DNA of 64,000 nucleotides from Limimaricola cinnabarinus LL-001 (GTDB lineage: Bacteria; Pseudomonadota; Alphaproteobacteria; Rhodobacterales; Rhodobacteraceae): positions 80,477 to 144,476 of the forward strand of contig NZ_BATB01000003.1 in NCBI RefSeq assembly GCF_000466965.1, read 5' to 3'. Each line of letters starts with the position of its first letter. The first letter of the stretch is position 1. Shown piece by piece: positions 49,809-59,733 of this stretch. The position numbers were made by a program, and so were the translations under genes. The notes beneath the pieces are model-generated. The model searched no databases, was not told where the DNA came from, and saw nothing but the letters and a program-made list of their open reading frames with translations.

Positions 49809-49840
49809 GGGGCCGGGCCGCCGCCGTGCGGCCCGGCCCC
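49809..49840 (+). other. Hairpin between dctP and dctQ
   Basis: Perfect 13-bp stem GGGGCCGGGCCGC / GCGGCCCGGCCCC with a six-base loop, no T run. Located between the abundant binding protein and its membrane subunits; likely 3' end protection of a dctP message or partial attenuation. Confidence 0.6.
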
Positions 49841-49880
49841 TCGCATATCCGCAACACCGCAACTTGAGGGGACACGGGGG

Positions 49881-50573
49881 ATGAACGCCGTCCACAACAG
49901 GCCCGACAAGGGCCGCTTCGCCCGCTTCGTCGAGGAGTTCGAGGAAGGCACCATCGCCTTCCTGCTCGGCGTGATGACGCTGCTCACCTGTACCAACGTC
50001 ATCATGCGATACGGCTTCAACAGCTCCATCATCTGGAGCCTGGAGACGGTGCTGACGCTGTTTGCATGGCTGGTGCTGTTCGGCATCGCCTACGGCTTCA
50101 AGATCACCGCGCATCTCGGGGTCGACGCCGTCATCAACCTGCTTCCCAAACGTGGTCGCCGCGTCGTGGCGCTGATCGCCTGCGCCGCATCGCTGGCTTA
50201 CGGCGTGCTGCTCCTCAAGGGGGCGTGGGACTATTGGGCGCCGTTCGCGGACCTGCCCAAGACCACCGGCACATGGCTGCCCACCGGCTTTGACACGGCC
50301 GCCCGCACCACGTCCTATTTCGAGACCGACCAGATCCCGATGTTCGACTGGCTGCGCTTTCTCGAAGGCTGGATCAACTACGACGAGCGCTACTCCAAGA
50401 TGCCGCGGGTGATCCCCTATCTGATCCTGCCGATCTCGGCCGCGCTGATCCTGTTCCGCCTGATCCAGGCCACGATCCGCGTCTGGAAGGGCGAATCCGA
50501 AAGCCTGATCGTCAGCCACGAAGCCGAAGACGCGGTCGCCGACGCCGCGCATCTCAACCGGGAGCTCTCCTGA
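49881..50573 (+). CDS. dctQ: TRAP transporter small permease DctQ
   Basis: 230 residues with four hydrophobic segments: IAFLLGVMTLLTCTNVIMRYG, TVLTLFAWLVLFGIAYGFK, VALIACAASLAYGVLLL and VIPYLILPISAALILF. The RYGF motif after span 1 and ITAHLGVDAVI are typical of DctQ. A longer-than-usual loop (about 100-170) carries ATWLPTGFDTAART. Two bases before dctM. Confidence 0.93.
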   Translation: MNAVHNRPDKGRFARFVEEFEEGTIAFLLGVMTLLTCTNVIMRYGFNSSIIWSLETVLTLFAWLVLFGIAYGFKITAHLGVDAVINLLPKRGRRVVALIACAASLAYGVLLLKGAWDYWAPFADLPKTTGTWLPTGFDTAARTTSYFETDQIPMFDWLRFLEGWINYDERYSKMPRVIPYLILPISAALILFRLIQATIRVWKGESESLIVSHEAEDAVADAAHLNRELS

Positions 50574-50575
50574 CC

Positions 50576-52003
50576 ATGGAAGTCGTCTTTCTCTTCCTGA
50601 TGATCGTCGGCCTGTTGCTGATCGGCGTGCCCATCGCCATCGCGCTGGGCCTGTCCTCGATCGTCTTCCAGCTGCTGTTCTCCGAGACCTCGCTGGCCTC
50701 GATCGCGCAGTCGCTCTACCAGTCCATGGCGGGCCACCCCTCGCTTCTGGCGATCCCGTTCTTCATCCTCGCCTCGTCCTTCATGTCGACGGGCGGCGTG
50801 GCGCAGCGGATCATCCGCTTCGCCATCGCCTGCGTCGGCCACTTCAAGGGCGGTCTCGCCATCGCGGGCGTTCTGGCCTGCATGATGTTCGCAGCACTTT
50901 CGGGCTCGTCTCCCGCAACCGTGGTGGCCATCGGCTCGATCGTCATCGCGGCGATGCGGCAGGTGGGCTACACCCGCGATTTCGCCGCCGGTGTGATCTG
51001 CAACGCCGGCACGCTGGGCATCCTGATCCCGCCCTCGATCGTGATGGTGGTCTATGCCTCGGCTACCGATGTGTCGGTGGGACGGATGTTCCTCGCGGGC
51101 GTGATCCCCGGCCTTCTCGCGGGCGTCATGCTGATGGTCACCATCTACGTGATGGCCCGGATCAAGGACATGCCCGCGGGCGAATGGCTCGGCTGGGGCG
51201 AGATCTGGGCCAGCTTCCGCGATGCCTTCTGGGGGCTGTTCCTGATCGCGATCATCATGGGCGGCATCTATGGCCACCCGTGGATCGACTTCTCCGCCAG
51301 CTTCCCGATCGTCTGGGCGCCGGGGGCCTTCACCCCGACCGAGGCCGCCGCCGTCGCCGCCGTCTATGCCTTCATCGTCGCCACATTCGTCTATCGCGAC
51401 ATGGGGCCGCTGGCGGCGAAGGAAAAGGGCGGCAGGCCGACGCCGCTCTACCGGGCGCCATGGGCACTCGGCACCGGGTTCATTCACCGCGACACGCGCA
51501 AGACCCTGTTCGAGGCAGGAAAGCTGACCATCGTGCTGATGTTCATCATCGCCAACGCGCTGATCCTCAAGCACGTGCTGACCGACGAGCAGATCCCGCA
51601 GCACATCGCCAGCGCGCTACTCGGCGCGGGTCTGGGGCCCATCACCTTCCTGATCGTAGTCAACGTGATCCTGCTGATCGGCGGCCAGTTCATGGAGCCT
51701 TCGGGGCTTCTGGTGATCGTCGCGCCGCTGGTCTTCCCGATCGCGATCCAGCTTGGCATCGACCCGATCCATCTGGGCATCATCATGGTGGTGAACATGG
51801 AAATCGGCATGATCACGCCCCCCGTCGGCCTCAACCTCTTCGTGACCTCGGGCGTCGCGGGGATGTCGGTGATGGGCGTGGTGCGTGCGGCATTGCCGTT
51901 CCTCGCGGTACTTTTCGTGTTCCTGATCATCGTCACCTACGTGCCGTGGATTTCCACCGCCCTGCCCAACGCGGCAATGGGACCCGAGATCATCGTGAAC
52001 TGA
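50576..52003 (+). CDS. dctM: TRAP transporter large permease DctM
   Basis: 475 residues, about twelve spans. FFILASSFMSTGGVAQRII, LSGSSPATVVAIGSIVIAAM, GTLGILIPPSIVMVVYA (sodium-coupled elevator core), TPTEAAAVAAVYA, GQFMEPSGLLVI and PPVGLNLFVTSGV. Catalyses sodium-driven uptake with DctQ and DctP. A strong terminator follows the stop. Confidence 0.95.
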   Translation: MEVVFLFLMIVGLLLIGVPIAIALGLSSIVFQLLFSETSLASIAQSLYQSMAGHPSLLAIPFFILASSFMSTGGVAQRIIRFAIACVGHFKGGLAIAGVLACMMFAALSGSSPATVVAIGSIVIAAMRQVGYTRDFAAGVICNAGTLGILIPPSIVMVVYASATDVSVGRMFLAGVIPGLLAGVMLMVTIYVMARIKDMPAGEWLGWGEIWASFRDAFWGLFLIAIIMGGIYGHPWIDFSASFPIVWAPGAFTPTEAAAVAAVYAFIVATFVYRDMGPLAAKEKGGRPTPLYRAPWALGTGFIHRDTRKTLFEAGKLTIVLMFIIANALILKHVLTDEQIPQHIASALLGAGLGPITFLIVVNVILLIGGQFMEPSGLLVIVAPLVFPIAIQLGIDPIHLGIIMVVNMEIGMITPPVGLNLFVTSGVAGMSVMGVVRAALPFLAVLFVFLIIVTYVPWISTALPNAAMGPEIIVN

Positions 52004-52024
52004 GGCGAGACAGCCTCGAACGAC

Positions 52025-52057
52025 AAAGGGCGCCCCGAGGGGCGCCCTTTCTTTTTT
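52025..52057 (+). terminator. Rho-independent terminator of dctPQM
   Basis: Stem AAAGGGCGCCCC / GGGGCGCCCTTT (52025-52050) with a tight two-base loop, followed by CTTTTTTG. Classic form. Confidence 0.92.
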
Positions 52058-52071
52058 GACCGGCGTCTCGC

Positions 52072-52820
52072 TCAGAGCGAGGATTCGAGTGCCGAGATGA
52101 TCGGCGAGAAGTCGGTCGATTTCAGGCTCGCCCCGCCGACCAGCGCGCCGTCGACATCGGCCCCGCCGAAGATTTCGGCGGCGTTGTCGGGCTTGACCGA
52201 GCCGCCATAGAGCAGCCGGATCGCGTCGGCCTCGTCGCCGAACCGCTCGCGCAGCTTCGTGCGCAGCGCTTCATGCACCTCGCCGATCTGTTCGAGGCTC
52301 GGCACCTTGCCGGTGCCGATGGCCCAGATCGGCTCGTAGGCGACGACGGTGTTGGCGCCGGTGGCGCCATCGGGCAGCGAACCCGCGAGCTGCGCCGCCA
52401 CGATGTCGAGCGTCTCGCCCGCCTCGCGCTGCGCATCGGTTTCGCCCAGGCAGACGATGGCGGTGAGGCCCGTCTTGTGCGCCATCTCGGTCTTGGCCCG
52501 GACCATCTCGTCGGTCTCGTGGTGATCGGCGCGGCGCTCCGAATGGCCGAGGATGACATAGCGCGCCCCTGACTCCTTGAGCATCTCCGCCGAGATGTCA
52601 CCGGTATGCGCGCCGCTGGCCTCGGCGTGGCAGTCCTGACCACCGACGCGGATCGCTGACCGCCGAGCGCGAAAGCCATGCGCGAAACCAGCGTCGCGGG
52701 GGGGCAGACCACGATGTCGACGCGCGGCGCCGCCCATGCGATGCCCAGCGCCTCGATCTCCTTGAGATCGGCGTTGGTGCCATTCATCTTCCAATTGCCC
52801 GCGACAAGTTTGCGACGCAT
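52072..52820 (-). CDS. tpiA: Triosephosphate isomerase TpiA (frameshifted)
   Basis: Glycolytic isomerase of glyceraldehyde 3-phosphate and dihydroxyacetone phosphate. N-terminal lysine block VAGNWKMNG, then the frame breaks near 52660 after MAFALGG (one base missing in a GGG run) and continues [28 protein letters not shown] (catalytic His), [16 protein letters not shown] (catalytic Glu and phosphate loop) and [11 protein letters not shown]. Repaired length is 249 residues, normal. An essential-type gene with one lost base argues for a sequencing error. Confidence 0.94.
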
Positions 52821-52886
52821 GTGTCGTCCTTTCGTGTGAGAAGAGTTGCGCCTGTGTAGACCATATGCGCCGATGGCAAAAGCCGA

Positions 52887-52914
52887 GGGGCCGGCCCCTT
52901 TCGGAACCGGCCCC
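52887..52914 (-). terminator. Hairpin after the A-type Fe-S carrier gene
   Basis: GGGGCCGG (52887-52894) and CCGGCCCC (52907-52914), loop of 12. On the minus strand the T-containing TCGGCTTTTG follows, so it could end the fes-carrier transcript before tpiA. Confidence 0.5.
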
Positions 52915-52938
52915 CGCGCAGGCGATGCGTTTCGTGGC

Positions 52939-53319
52939 TCAGCCGCTCTGACGCGCGGCGGTCAGCTCCGTGACATCCTTGAACTTGATCGATTCGCCGC
53001 AGCCGCAGGCGTCCTCGACGTTCGGGTTGCGGAACTTGAAGCCGGATTCCAAAAGCGAGGTCTCGTAGTCGATCTCGGTGCCGAACAGGAACATCTGCGC
53101 CATCGGCGCGATCATCACTCGCGCGCCGTCCTGATCAACCGTCTCGTCGTTGGGATCGGCTTCGTCGACATAGTCCATGGTGTATTCCATGCCGGCGCAG
53201 CCGCCTTTCTTGAGGCCGATGCGCAGCCCCGCATGGCCACCTCTCTCCATCAGCCGGGCGATCTGACGGGCGGCGGCGGGGGAAATGCTGACGGCCTGCT
53301 TGCCGGGGATCGAGAACAT
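52939..53319 (-). CDS. HesB/IscA-type Fe-S cluster carrier
   Basis: 126 residues. Cluster cysteines in GLKKGGCAGMEY and CGCGES at the C-terminus, and ARVMIAPMAQMFLFGTEIDYE typical of A-type carriers. Delivers [2Fe-2S] or [4Fe-4S] clusters to apoproteins. The start MFSIPGKQAV follows the family. A SUF-type maturation protein lies 1.9 kb upstream. Confidence 0.9.
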   Translation of the reverse strand: MFSIPGKQAVSISPAAARQIARLMERGGHAGLRIGLKKGGCAGMEYTMDYVDEADPNDETVDQDGARVMIAPMAQMFLFGTEIDYETSLLESGFKFRNPNVEDACGCGESIKFKDVTELTAARQSG

Positions 53320-53382
53320 GCGTGCCTCCTGTCTGGGCTCGCTTCCAACATAAGGGCAGGGCGCGCCCGTCTCAAGGCGCAC

Positions 53383-55044
53383 TCACGCGCTCTCGGCCGG
53401 TGTCACCTTCGGAAACATCGGCCTGCCATCGGCCTGCATCTCGGCCATGCGCTCCAGAAGCGCCTCTCGCATCGCGCAGGAGGCGGTCCATGAGCTGTTG
53501 GCATCCGCGCAGGCGACGCAGAAGGTCACGGTCTTGCCGAACACGTCATGGCCGGTGGTGAGCACCATATGCGAATCCCGCTCGCCAAGCCCTTCGATGT
53601 CGCCCTTGTCAACGAACTCGTAGAAGGCCTTGCGCAGAGGGGCCACCGCGGCGTCATGCGCCAGACGGATCTCGACCTGCCGGATGATCGACGGCTCGCG
53701 CATGGTCCAGTTCTCGAAGGGTTCGTTCACGAACTCCGAAACGGGGGCCACGATTCGCGCCCCGGTCCAGCTGCGCAGCTGCACATAGGTGAAGTTGATC
53801 CGCTCCACGTTGCACCAGTAGTCGCGGTAAAGGACCGTGTCGCCGATCTTGGCCGAGCGGTTCATCGCGATCTGCAGGCTGGCAAGGATGTTGCCGAGGA
53901 TATGGCGCGCGGCAAAGCCGATCAGCAGGGTCAGCGCCCCGGCCGAGGCCAGGAGCGACAGGCCCAGCGCGCTGGTCAGGTTCGCCTCCGACAGCACCAC
54001 GCCGCCGCCCACGATCACGATCAGCACGATCAGGATGCGCCGCCCGGCGGCGATGCGGGTGGCGAGGTTGCGACGGTCCTCCATGTTGGCGTCGAACAGG
54101 TTGTCGTCGTCGAAGGGCACGATCCGGTTGAGCACCGCGTCGACGCCGTTGAGCACGAAGAGGATCGCCGCCGCGGTGAAGCCTAACACGATGAGCGGCG
54201 TCAGCACGGTGTCGATCTTGCCAGAGAAGATGAAGATCGCATCGGTGACGAGCGCCGCCGTGCCGGTGACGACCGCGACGATGATCGGCGTTCGCGTGGC
54301 GCGCAGGATGTCGGTGAGCGTCCGACTGCGCACCCGCGCCGCCACGGCCGCCTGCAACCGCCCGACGAGAAGCCCCGCCAGCGTCGCGAGCCCGATGAGC
54401 AGCGGCAGGCCGACGAGCTCCCAGCGCATCAGCCCCCATGCCGCCTCCTCGCGCCACGATGGGGGGAGCTCCTCCTCGATCCATGTCGGGCCGTAGAGCG
54501 CGTGCAGGGCCGGAATGTTGGCGACGGTCTGGCTGGAGAAGACCCAGACCGGCGATCCGTCCACGGGTTTCACACGGTTGAGCCGAAGCGCCACGGGGCG
54601 GGTTTCGAGGTCGACGATGTCGATGAGGATCGAACGCTGCGGCTGACCCGCCACCGGGTTGTCCGAGCTGCCGCGCGTCTCGAGCGCGTCGGGGCGTTCG
54701 AGCAGGTCGGACCAGTTGATCACCGCTTTGCGATCAAGCACCTGAACGAGATCGGCGGCAAGGCGCGGGCCCTTGGCCGCCTGTTCCTCGGTGGCGATGT
54801 CCGACAGGTCGAGAAGATGCGCCGCCGCCATGCGGTCACCCTCGCGCACCAGATCGAGCAGTGCTTCCATCGTCGATTGCGGCGTGGCGCGGTCGAGATC
54901 CTCTGGCGGCGGGCCGAGGCCCTCGTTGAGGCTTTCGATCTCGAAGAAGGCGGTGCTCTCCTGCGCGGTCGCGGCGCAGGCGGCCACGATCCAGATCAGG
55001 GCGACGGCGATCCAGTGGCGGGGGGCGAGGGGCATCACGGGCAT
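53383..55044 (-). CDS. MscS-family mechanosensitive channel with periplasmic N-terminus
   Basis: About 553 residues. Signal peptide (LIWIVAACAATAQ|E), a 180-residue periplasmic domain (TPQSTMEALLDLVREGDRMA), then four to five spans including the pore helix ASAGALTLLIGFAARHILGNILASLQI, and the MscS beta domain (KIGDTVLYRDYWCNVERINF) with C-terminal cytoplasmic vestibule. A TTG three codons upstream is also possible. Protects against hypo-osmotic shock; ion specificity not predictable. Confidence 0.9.
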   Translation of the reverse strand: MPVMPLAPRHWIAVALIWIVAACAATAQESTAFFEIESLNEGLGPPPEDLDRATPQSTMEALLDLVREGDRMAAAHLLDLSDIATEEQAAKGPRLAADLVQVLDRKAVINWSDLLERPDALETRGSSDNPVAGQPQRSILIDIVDLETRPVALRLNRVKPVDGSPVWVFSSQTVANIPALHALYGPTWIEEELPPSWREEAAWGLMRWELVGLPLLIGLATLAGLLVGRLQAAVAARVRSRTLTDILRATRTPIIVAVVTGTAALVTDAIFIFSGKIDTVLTPLIVLGFTAAAILFVLNGVDAVLNRIVPFDDDNLFDANMEDRRNLATRIAAGRRILIVLIVIVGGGVVLSEANLTSALGLSLLASAGALTLLIGFAARHILGNILASLQIAMNRSAKIGDTVLYRDYWCNVERINFTYVQLRSWTGARIVAPVSEFVNEPFENWTMREPSIIRQVEIRLAHDAAVAPLRKAFYEFVDKGDIEGLGERDSHMVLTTGHDVFGKTVTFCVACADANSSWTASCAMREALLERMAEMQADGRPMFPKVTPAESA

Positions 55045-55119
55045 GAGAGGCAAACCGGGGGAGGGCGGTGCGGTTCCCTATCTATGCGCCACAGCACAGG
55101 ATCGCGGCGTCACGCCCAT

Positions 55120-55143
55120 GAAAAAGGGCGCCGAAGGCGCCCT
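55120..55143 (-). terminator. Terminator of the SufT-like gene
   Basis: Minus-strand stem AGGGCGCC-TTC-GGCGCCCT followed by TTTTTC. Lies 30 bases beyond the SufT-like stop and before the MscS gene on the same strand. Confidence 0.8.
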
Positions 55144-55171
55144 CGTTCGCGACCCTTGCGGGGCCTCGCGA

Positions 55172-55528
55172 TCACATGAAGCCCAGCTCCAGCCGCGCCT
55201 CGTCGGACATCATTTCCATGCCCCATTGCGGCTCCCAGACCAGATCCACGTCCACCTGCTTCACGCCCGGCACGGCACCTACGGCGTCGGCGACCCAGCC
55301 GGGCATCTCGCCTGCGACGGGGCAGCCGGGGGCGGTCAGCGACATCTTCACGTTCACCGCGCTCTCGGCGTCGATGTGGATCGTGTAGACGAGACCGAGG
55401 TCATAGATGTTCACCGGGATCTCGGGATCGTAGACCGAGCGGCACGCCTCGACCACCTGATCATAGAGCGGATGGTCGGTCGTGGAGGGCGCGATCAGCG
55501 GCGTGCCTTCGAGTTGGGTGTCGGGCAT
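55172..55528 (-). CDS. sufT: SufT/MIP18-type Fe-S assembly protein (DUF59)
   Basis: 118 residues with the DUF59 core VVEACRSVYDPEIPVNIYDLGLVYTI, VNVKMSLTAPGCPVAGEMPG and VDVDLVWEPQWGMEMMSDEAR; the single cysteine in APGCP is the conserved one. It helps mature Fe-S proteins in SUF-type systems. Own promoter and terminator bracket it, so it is monocistronic. Confidence 0.88.
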   Translation of the reverse strand: MPDTQLEGTPLIAPSTTDHPLYDQVVEACRSVYDPEIPVNIYDLGLVYTIHIDAESAVNVKMSLTAPGCPVAGEMPGWVADAVGAVPGVKQVDVDLVWEPQWGMEMMSDEARLELGFM

Positions 55529-55584
55529 GGGCTGTCCTTGGGCTGGAGCGGGGCGCGCTTTGGCGGCGCCGATACCTGAGCGAT

Positions 55585-55613
55585 CATATAGGAAAAGCGG
55601 GCCGATTGGTAAA
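55585..55613 (-). promoter_or_regulatory. Sigma-70-type promoter of the SufT-like gene
   Basis: On the minus strand, -35 TTTACC (55613-55608), 17-base spacer, -10 TATATG (55590-55585). Four of six matches to each consensus hexamer and optimal spacing. Confidence 0.55.
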
Positions 55614-55665
55614 GAGCGCGGGGGGGTATTCGCGGATCCGGGGACGCGACCACCACCGCCATGGC

Positions 55666-56708
<1,043 letters not shown>

Positions 56709-56712
<4 letters not shown>

Positions 56713-57053
56713 TCCGCCTCTCGAGGCGCGCATGGGGCCATGCCGGTCAGGGGGGCGCAGATTTCCGGCCGACCGCCGCAGCAATCCTCCATCAGGAAGG
56801 AGATCAGCTCGCGCGTCGTATCGAAGTTTGCAAAGTAGCGGATCGACCGGCCCTCGCGGCTGTTGCGCACGAGGCCCGCGCCGTGCAGCACCGACAGGTT
56901 CGCCGACATGGTGTTCTGCCGCGCACCGAGCGCCGCGGCGATCTCACCCGCGGCCATGCCATCGGGGCCGGCCTTGATCAAAAGGCGGAAGGCGTCGAGC
57001 CGCGAAGGCTGGGCGAGGGCGGCGAAGGCCGCGATGGCGCTGGTCTGTTCCAT
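56709..57053 (-). CDS. arsR: ArsR arsenite-responsive repressor
   Basis: 114 residues, winged helix: [60 protein letters not shown]. The inducer-binding cysteines are C-terminal in [11 protein letters not shown], the alphaproteobacterial type. First gene of arsR-acr3. No clear Shine-Dalgarno sequence; a dyad starts three bases before the ATG. Confidence 0.93.
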
Positions 57054-57055
57054 GA

Positions 57056-57076
57056 ATCTCGAAATATTGATGAGAT
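57056..57076 (-). promoter_or_regulatory. Candidate ArsR operator
   Basis: ATCTC (57056-57060) and GAGAT (57072-57076) with an AT-rich 11-base core containing AATATT, beginning three bases before the arsR ATG. Overlap with the expected ribosome site suggests a leaderless or nearly leaderless transcript. Confidence 0.5.
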
Positions 57077-57134
57077 GGCCGCTCGTCAAGCCTGCCGATT
57101 GCGCGGCGGCGCGGCGCGCGCTATCGCGCAGAGC

Positions 57135-58259
57135 ATGAACTTTTCCTTTGCCTTGAACGCCACAGATGGCGCCGCCCGCACCGGGGTCATCTCGACCCCG
57201 CGCGGCGAGATCCGCACGCCCGCCTTCATGCCGGTCGGCACCGCCGCCACCGTCAAGGCGATGAGGCCCGAAAGCGTCCGCGCCACCGGCGCCGACATCC
57301 TGCTGGGCAACACCTATCACCTGATGCTGCGCCCTTCGGCCGAACGGATCGACCGGCTTGGCGGGCTGCACAAGTTCATGAACTGGGACCGGCCGATCCT
57401 GACCGACAGCGGCGGCTTTCAGGTGATGAGCCTCGCGAGCCTGCGCAAGCTCACCGAAAAGGGTGTCACCTTCAAGAGCCATATCGACGGCTCGAAGCAC
57501 GAGATCACGCCAGAGCGCTCGATGGAGATCCAGAAACTTCTGGGTTCGGACATCGTCATGACCTTCGACGAATGCCCCGCATTGCCCGCCGACCGCACCC
57601 GCATCGCCGAATCGATGCGCCTGTCGATGCGCTGGGCCCAGCGGTCGCGCGACGCCTTCGGCGACCGGCCCGGCCATGCGCTGTTCGGCATTCAGCAGGG
57701 CGGGCTGGAGCGCGACCTGCGCGAGGAAAGCGCTGAGGCGCTGCGCGTGGTCGGCTTCGACGGTTACGCGGTGGGTGGCCTCGCGGTGGGCGAGGGGCAG
57801 GAGGCGATGTTCGGCTGTCTAGACTACGCGCCCGCGCAACTACCCGAGGACAAGCCGCGCTATCTCATGGGGGTGGGCAAGCCCGACGACATCGTCGGCG
57901 CCGTGAAACGCGGCATCGACATGATGGATTGCGTTCTGCCGTCGCGTTCGGGGCGCACCGGACAGGCATGGACCCGGCGCGGGCAGGTCAACCTGCGCAA
58001 CGCGCGCCACGCCGACGATCCGCGTCCCTTGGACGAGACCTGCACATGCCCGGCCTGCGCCAATTATTCACGAGCCTATCTCCATCACGTGGTGCGCAGC
58101 CAGGAGATGATCGCGGGTATGCTGCTGACCTGGCACAACTTGCATTATTATCAGGAGCTGATGGGCGGCATGCGCGACGCCATCGCCGCCCAAGATTTCG
58201 CGGACTTCGAAACGCGGTTTCACGCGATGCGCGCCGAGGGCGACATCGACCGGCTCTGA
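57135..58259 (+). CDS. tgt: Queuine tRNA-ribosyltransferase Tgt
   Basis: 374 residues, exchanges guanine-34 for preQ1 in GUN-anticodon tRNAs. Catalytic blocks [31 protein letters not shown] (first Asp), [30 protein letters not shown] (binding loop), [17 protein letters not shown] (nucleophile Asp) and the zinc site CTCPAC with a following His. Divergent from arsR-acr3. Confidence 0.96.
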   Translation: MNFSFALNATDGAARTGVISTPRGEIRTPAFMPVGTAATVKAMRPESVRATGADILLGNTYHLMLRPSAERIDRLGGLHKFMNWDRPILTDSGGFQVMSLASLRKLTEKGVTFKSHIDGSKHEITPERSMEIQKLLGSDIVMTFDECPALPADRTRIAESMRLSMRWAQRSRDAFGDRPGHALFGIQQGGLERDLREESAEALRVVGFDGYAVGGLAVGEGQEAMFGCLDYAPAQLPEDKPRYLMGVGKPDDIVGAVKRGIDMMDCVLPSRSGRTGQAWTRRGQVNLRNARHADDPRPLDETCTCPACANYSRAYLHHVVRSQEMIAGMLLTWHNLHYYQELMGGMRDAIAAQDFADFETRFHAMRAEGDIDRL

Positions 58260-58299
58260 AGCTCAGGGCCGAATTTGCAAGGCCCCGGAAGGGGTAGCG

Positions 58300-58350
58300 G
58301 GAACCGGTTCGCGCGCCTCGACCGGTTCCGCTCAAAACGGTGCTTGAGCG
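58300..58350 (+). promoter_or_regulatory. Two successive inverted repeats between tgt and the enoate reductase
   Basis: GGAACCGGT (58300-58308) with ACCGGTTCC (58321-58329), 12-base loop, then CGCTCAA (58329-58335) with TTGAGCG (58344-58350), 8-base loop. The second is followed by CACAATCTTTCG. May end tgt, or be operator sites for a regulator of the reductase; ACCGGTTC also repeats directly 18 bases apart. Confidence 0.5.
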
Positions 58351-58436
58351 CACAATCTTTCGTGCATGACCGTGCCTCTTGCGGCGTCGTGGCGGCGGCA
58401 TAGGTCCCCTCGAACCGCTTCGGAGAGGACCCACGA

Positions 58437-59534
58437 ATGACCGACAAGCTATTCACCCCCGGCACGCTCGGCGACGTCGAGCTGAAGAACCGTGTGCTGA
58501 TGGCACCGCTGACCCGCAACCGTGCCAGCAAGGAGGGCGACGCGCCCTACGACATCCATGTCGATTACTACCGCCAGCGCTCTGGCGCGGGGCTCATCAT
58601 CAGCGAGGCCACGCAGATCACCCCCGAGGGCAAGGGCTATATCCAGACCCCCGGCATCTATAGCCGCGAGCAGATCGATGGCTGGAAGAAGGTGGTGAAC
58701 GCGGTGCATGGCGAAGGCGGCAAGATCGCGCTGCAGCTTTGGCATGTCGGCCGGATCAGCCATGTATCGCTTCAGGAAGGCGGCCAGAAGCCGGTTGCGC
58801 CCTCGGCCATCAAGGCCGAAGCGCAGACCGTGACCGAGGAGGGCTTCGTCGATGTCTCCGAGCCGCGGGCGCTGGAGCTTGATGAAATGCCGCGCGTGGT
58901 CGAGGATTATCGCCGCGCCGCGCAGAACGCCAAGGAGGCAGGCTTCGACATGGTCGAGATCCACGCCGCCAACGGCTACCTGCTCGACCAGTTCCTGCGC
59001 GACGGCGCCAACATGCGCGACGACGCCTATGGCGGCAGCCCGGAGAACCGCGCGCGCCTGATCCTCGAAGTGGTCGATGCCGTGGTCGAGGTCTACGGTG
59101 CGGGCCGCACCGGCATCCGCCTGTCGCCGCTGATCGAGGTCGCGGGCCTGAAGGACAGCGACCCGATGACGGTCTTCGGCTATCTGATCCCCGAACTGAG
59201 CCGTCGCGGTCTGGCCTATATCCACATGGTCGAGCCGGGCACGCAGGGCGATCTCGATCAGGAACTCGGCCAGCAGACCGCGCGCCTGCGCGAGCTGTTC
59301 GACGGCGCCTACATCGCCAATGCGGGCTATGGCCGCGCCACCGCGATTCGCGTGGTCGGAAGCGGTCAGGCCGACTTCGTGGCTTTCGGTCGGCCCTACA
59401 TCGCCAACCCCGATCTGGCCGAGCGGCTCGAAGTCGATGCCGATCTCAACGAGGGCGACCAGTCGACCTATTACGGCGGCGGCGTCGAAGGCTATCTCGA
59501 CTACCCGACGCTCAAGGAGAGCCGGGCGGCCTGA
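58437..59534 (+). CDS. nemA: Old yellow enzyme, NemA-type ene reductase
   Basis: 365-residue FMN barrel. FMN and substrate residues in NRVLMAPLTRNRASKEG, ALQLWHVGRISHV, the catalytic region EIHAANGYLLDQFLRDGANMRDDAYGGSPENR and FVAFGRPYIANPDLAERL. Reduces activated alkenes, maleimides or nitro esters with NAD(P)H; physiological substrate unknown. GGAGAGGA ribosome site. Length equals enterobacterial NemA. Confidence 0.9.
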   Translation: MTDKLFTPGTLGDVELKNRVLMAPLTRNRASKEGDAPYDIHVDYYRQRSGAGLIISEATQITPEGKGYIQTPGIYSREQIDGWKKVVNAVHGEGGKIALQLWHVGRISHVSLQEGGQKPVAPSAIKAEAQTVTEEGFVDVSEPRALELDEMPRVVEDYRRAAQNAKEAGFDMVEIHAANGYLLDQFLRDGANMRDDAYGGSPENRARLILEVVDAVVEVYGAGRTGIRLSPLIEVAGLKDSDPMTVFGYLIPELSRRGLAYIHMVEPGTQGDLDQELGQQTARLRELFDGAYIANAGYGRATAIRVVGSGQADFVAFGRPYIANPDLAERLEVDADLNEGDQSTYYGGGVEGYLDYPTLKESRAA

Positions 59535-59629
59535 CCGGGCCTTCCATGACATCGGCGTGGGCGGTATCTTCGGATCTTGCCCGCGCCACCGCGCCGGGCC
59601 ACATTGGCGCGACTGCCGGGCGAGGCGCG

Positions 59630-59659
59630 CTTGAACTGGCGGGCCGCATCACCCAAGTA
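59630..59659 (+). promoter_or_regulatory. RpoH-type heat-shock promoter of lon
   Basis: CTTGAA (59630-59635), 16-base spacer, CCCAAGTA (59652-59659), close to the sigma-32 consensus CTTGAA / CCCCATnT. About 65 bases of leader to the lon ATG. lon is a classic member of the heat-shock regulon. Confidence 0.55.
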
Positions 59660-59733
59660 ACACCCCGGACAGGAGATGGTCACAAGGCTGCCGCACAGCG
59701 GGGTCAGACCGTCTTGCCAAGAACAAGGATACA

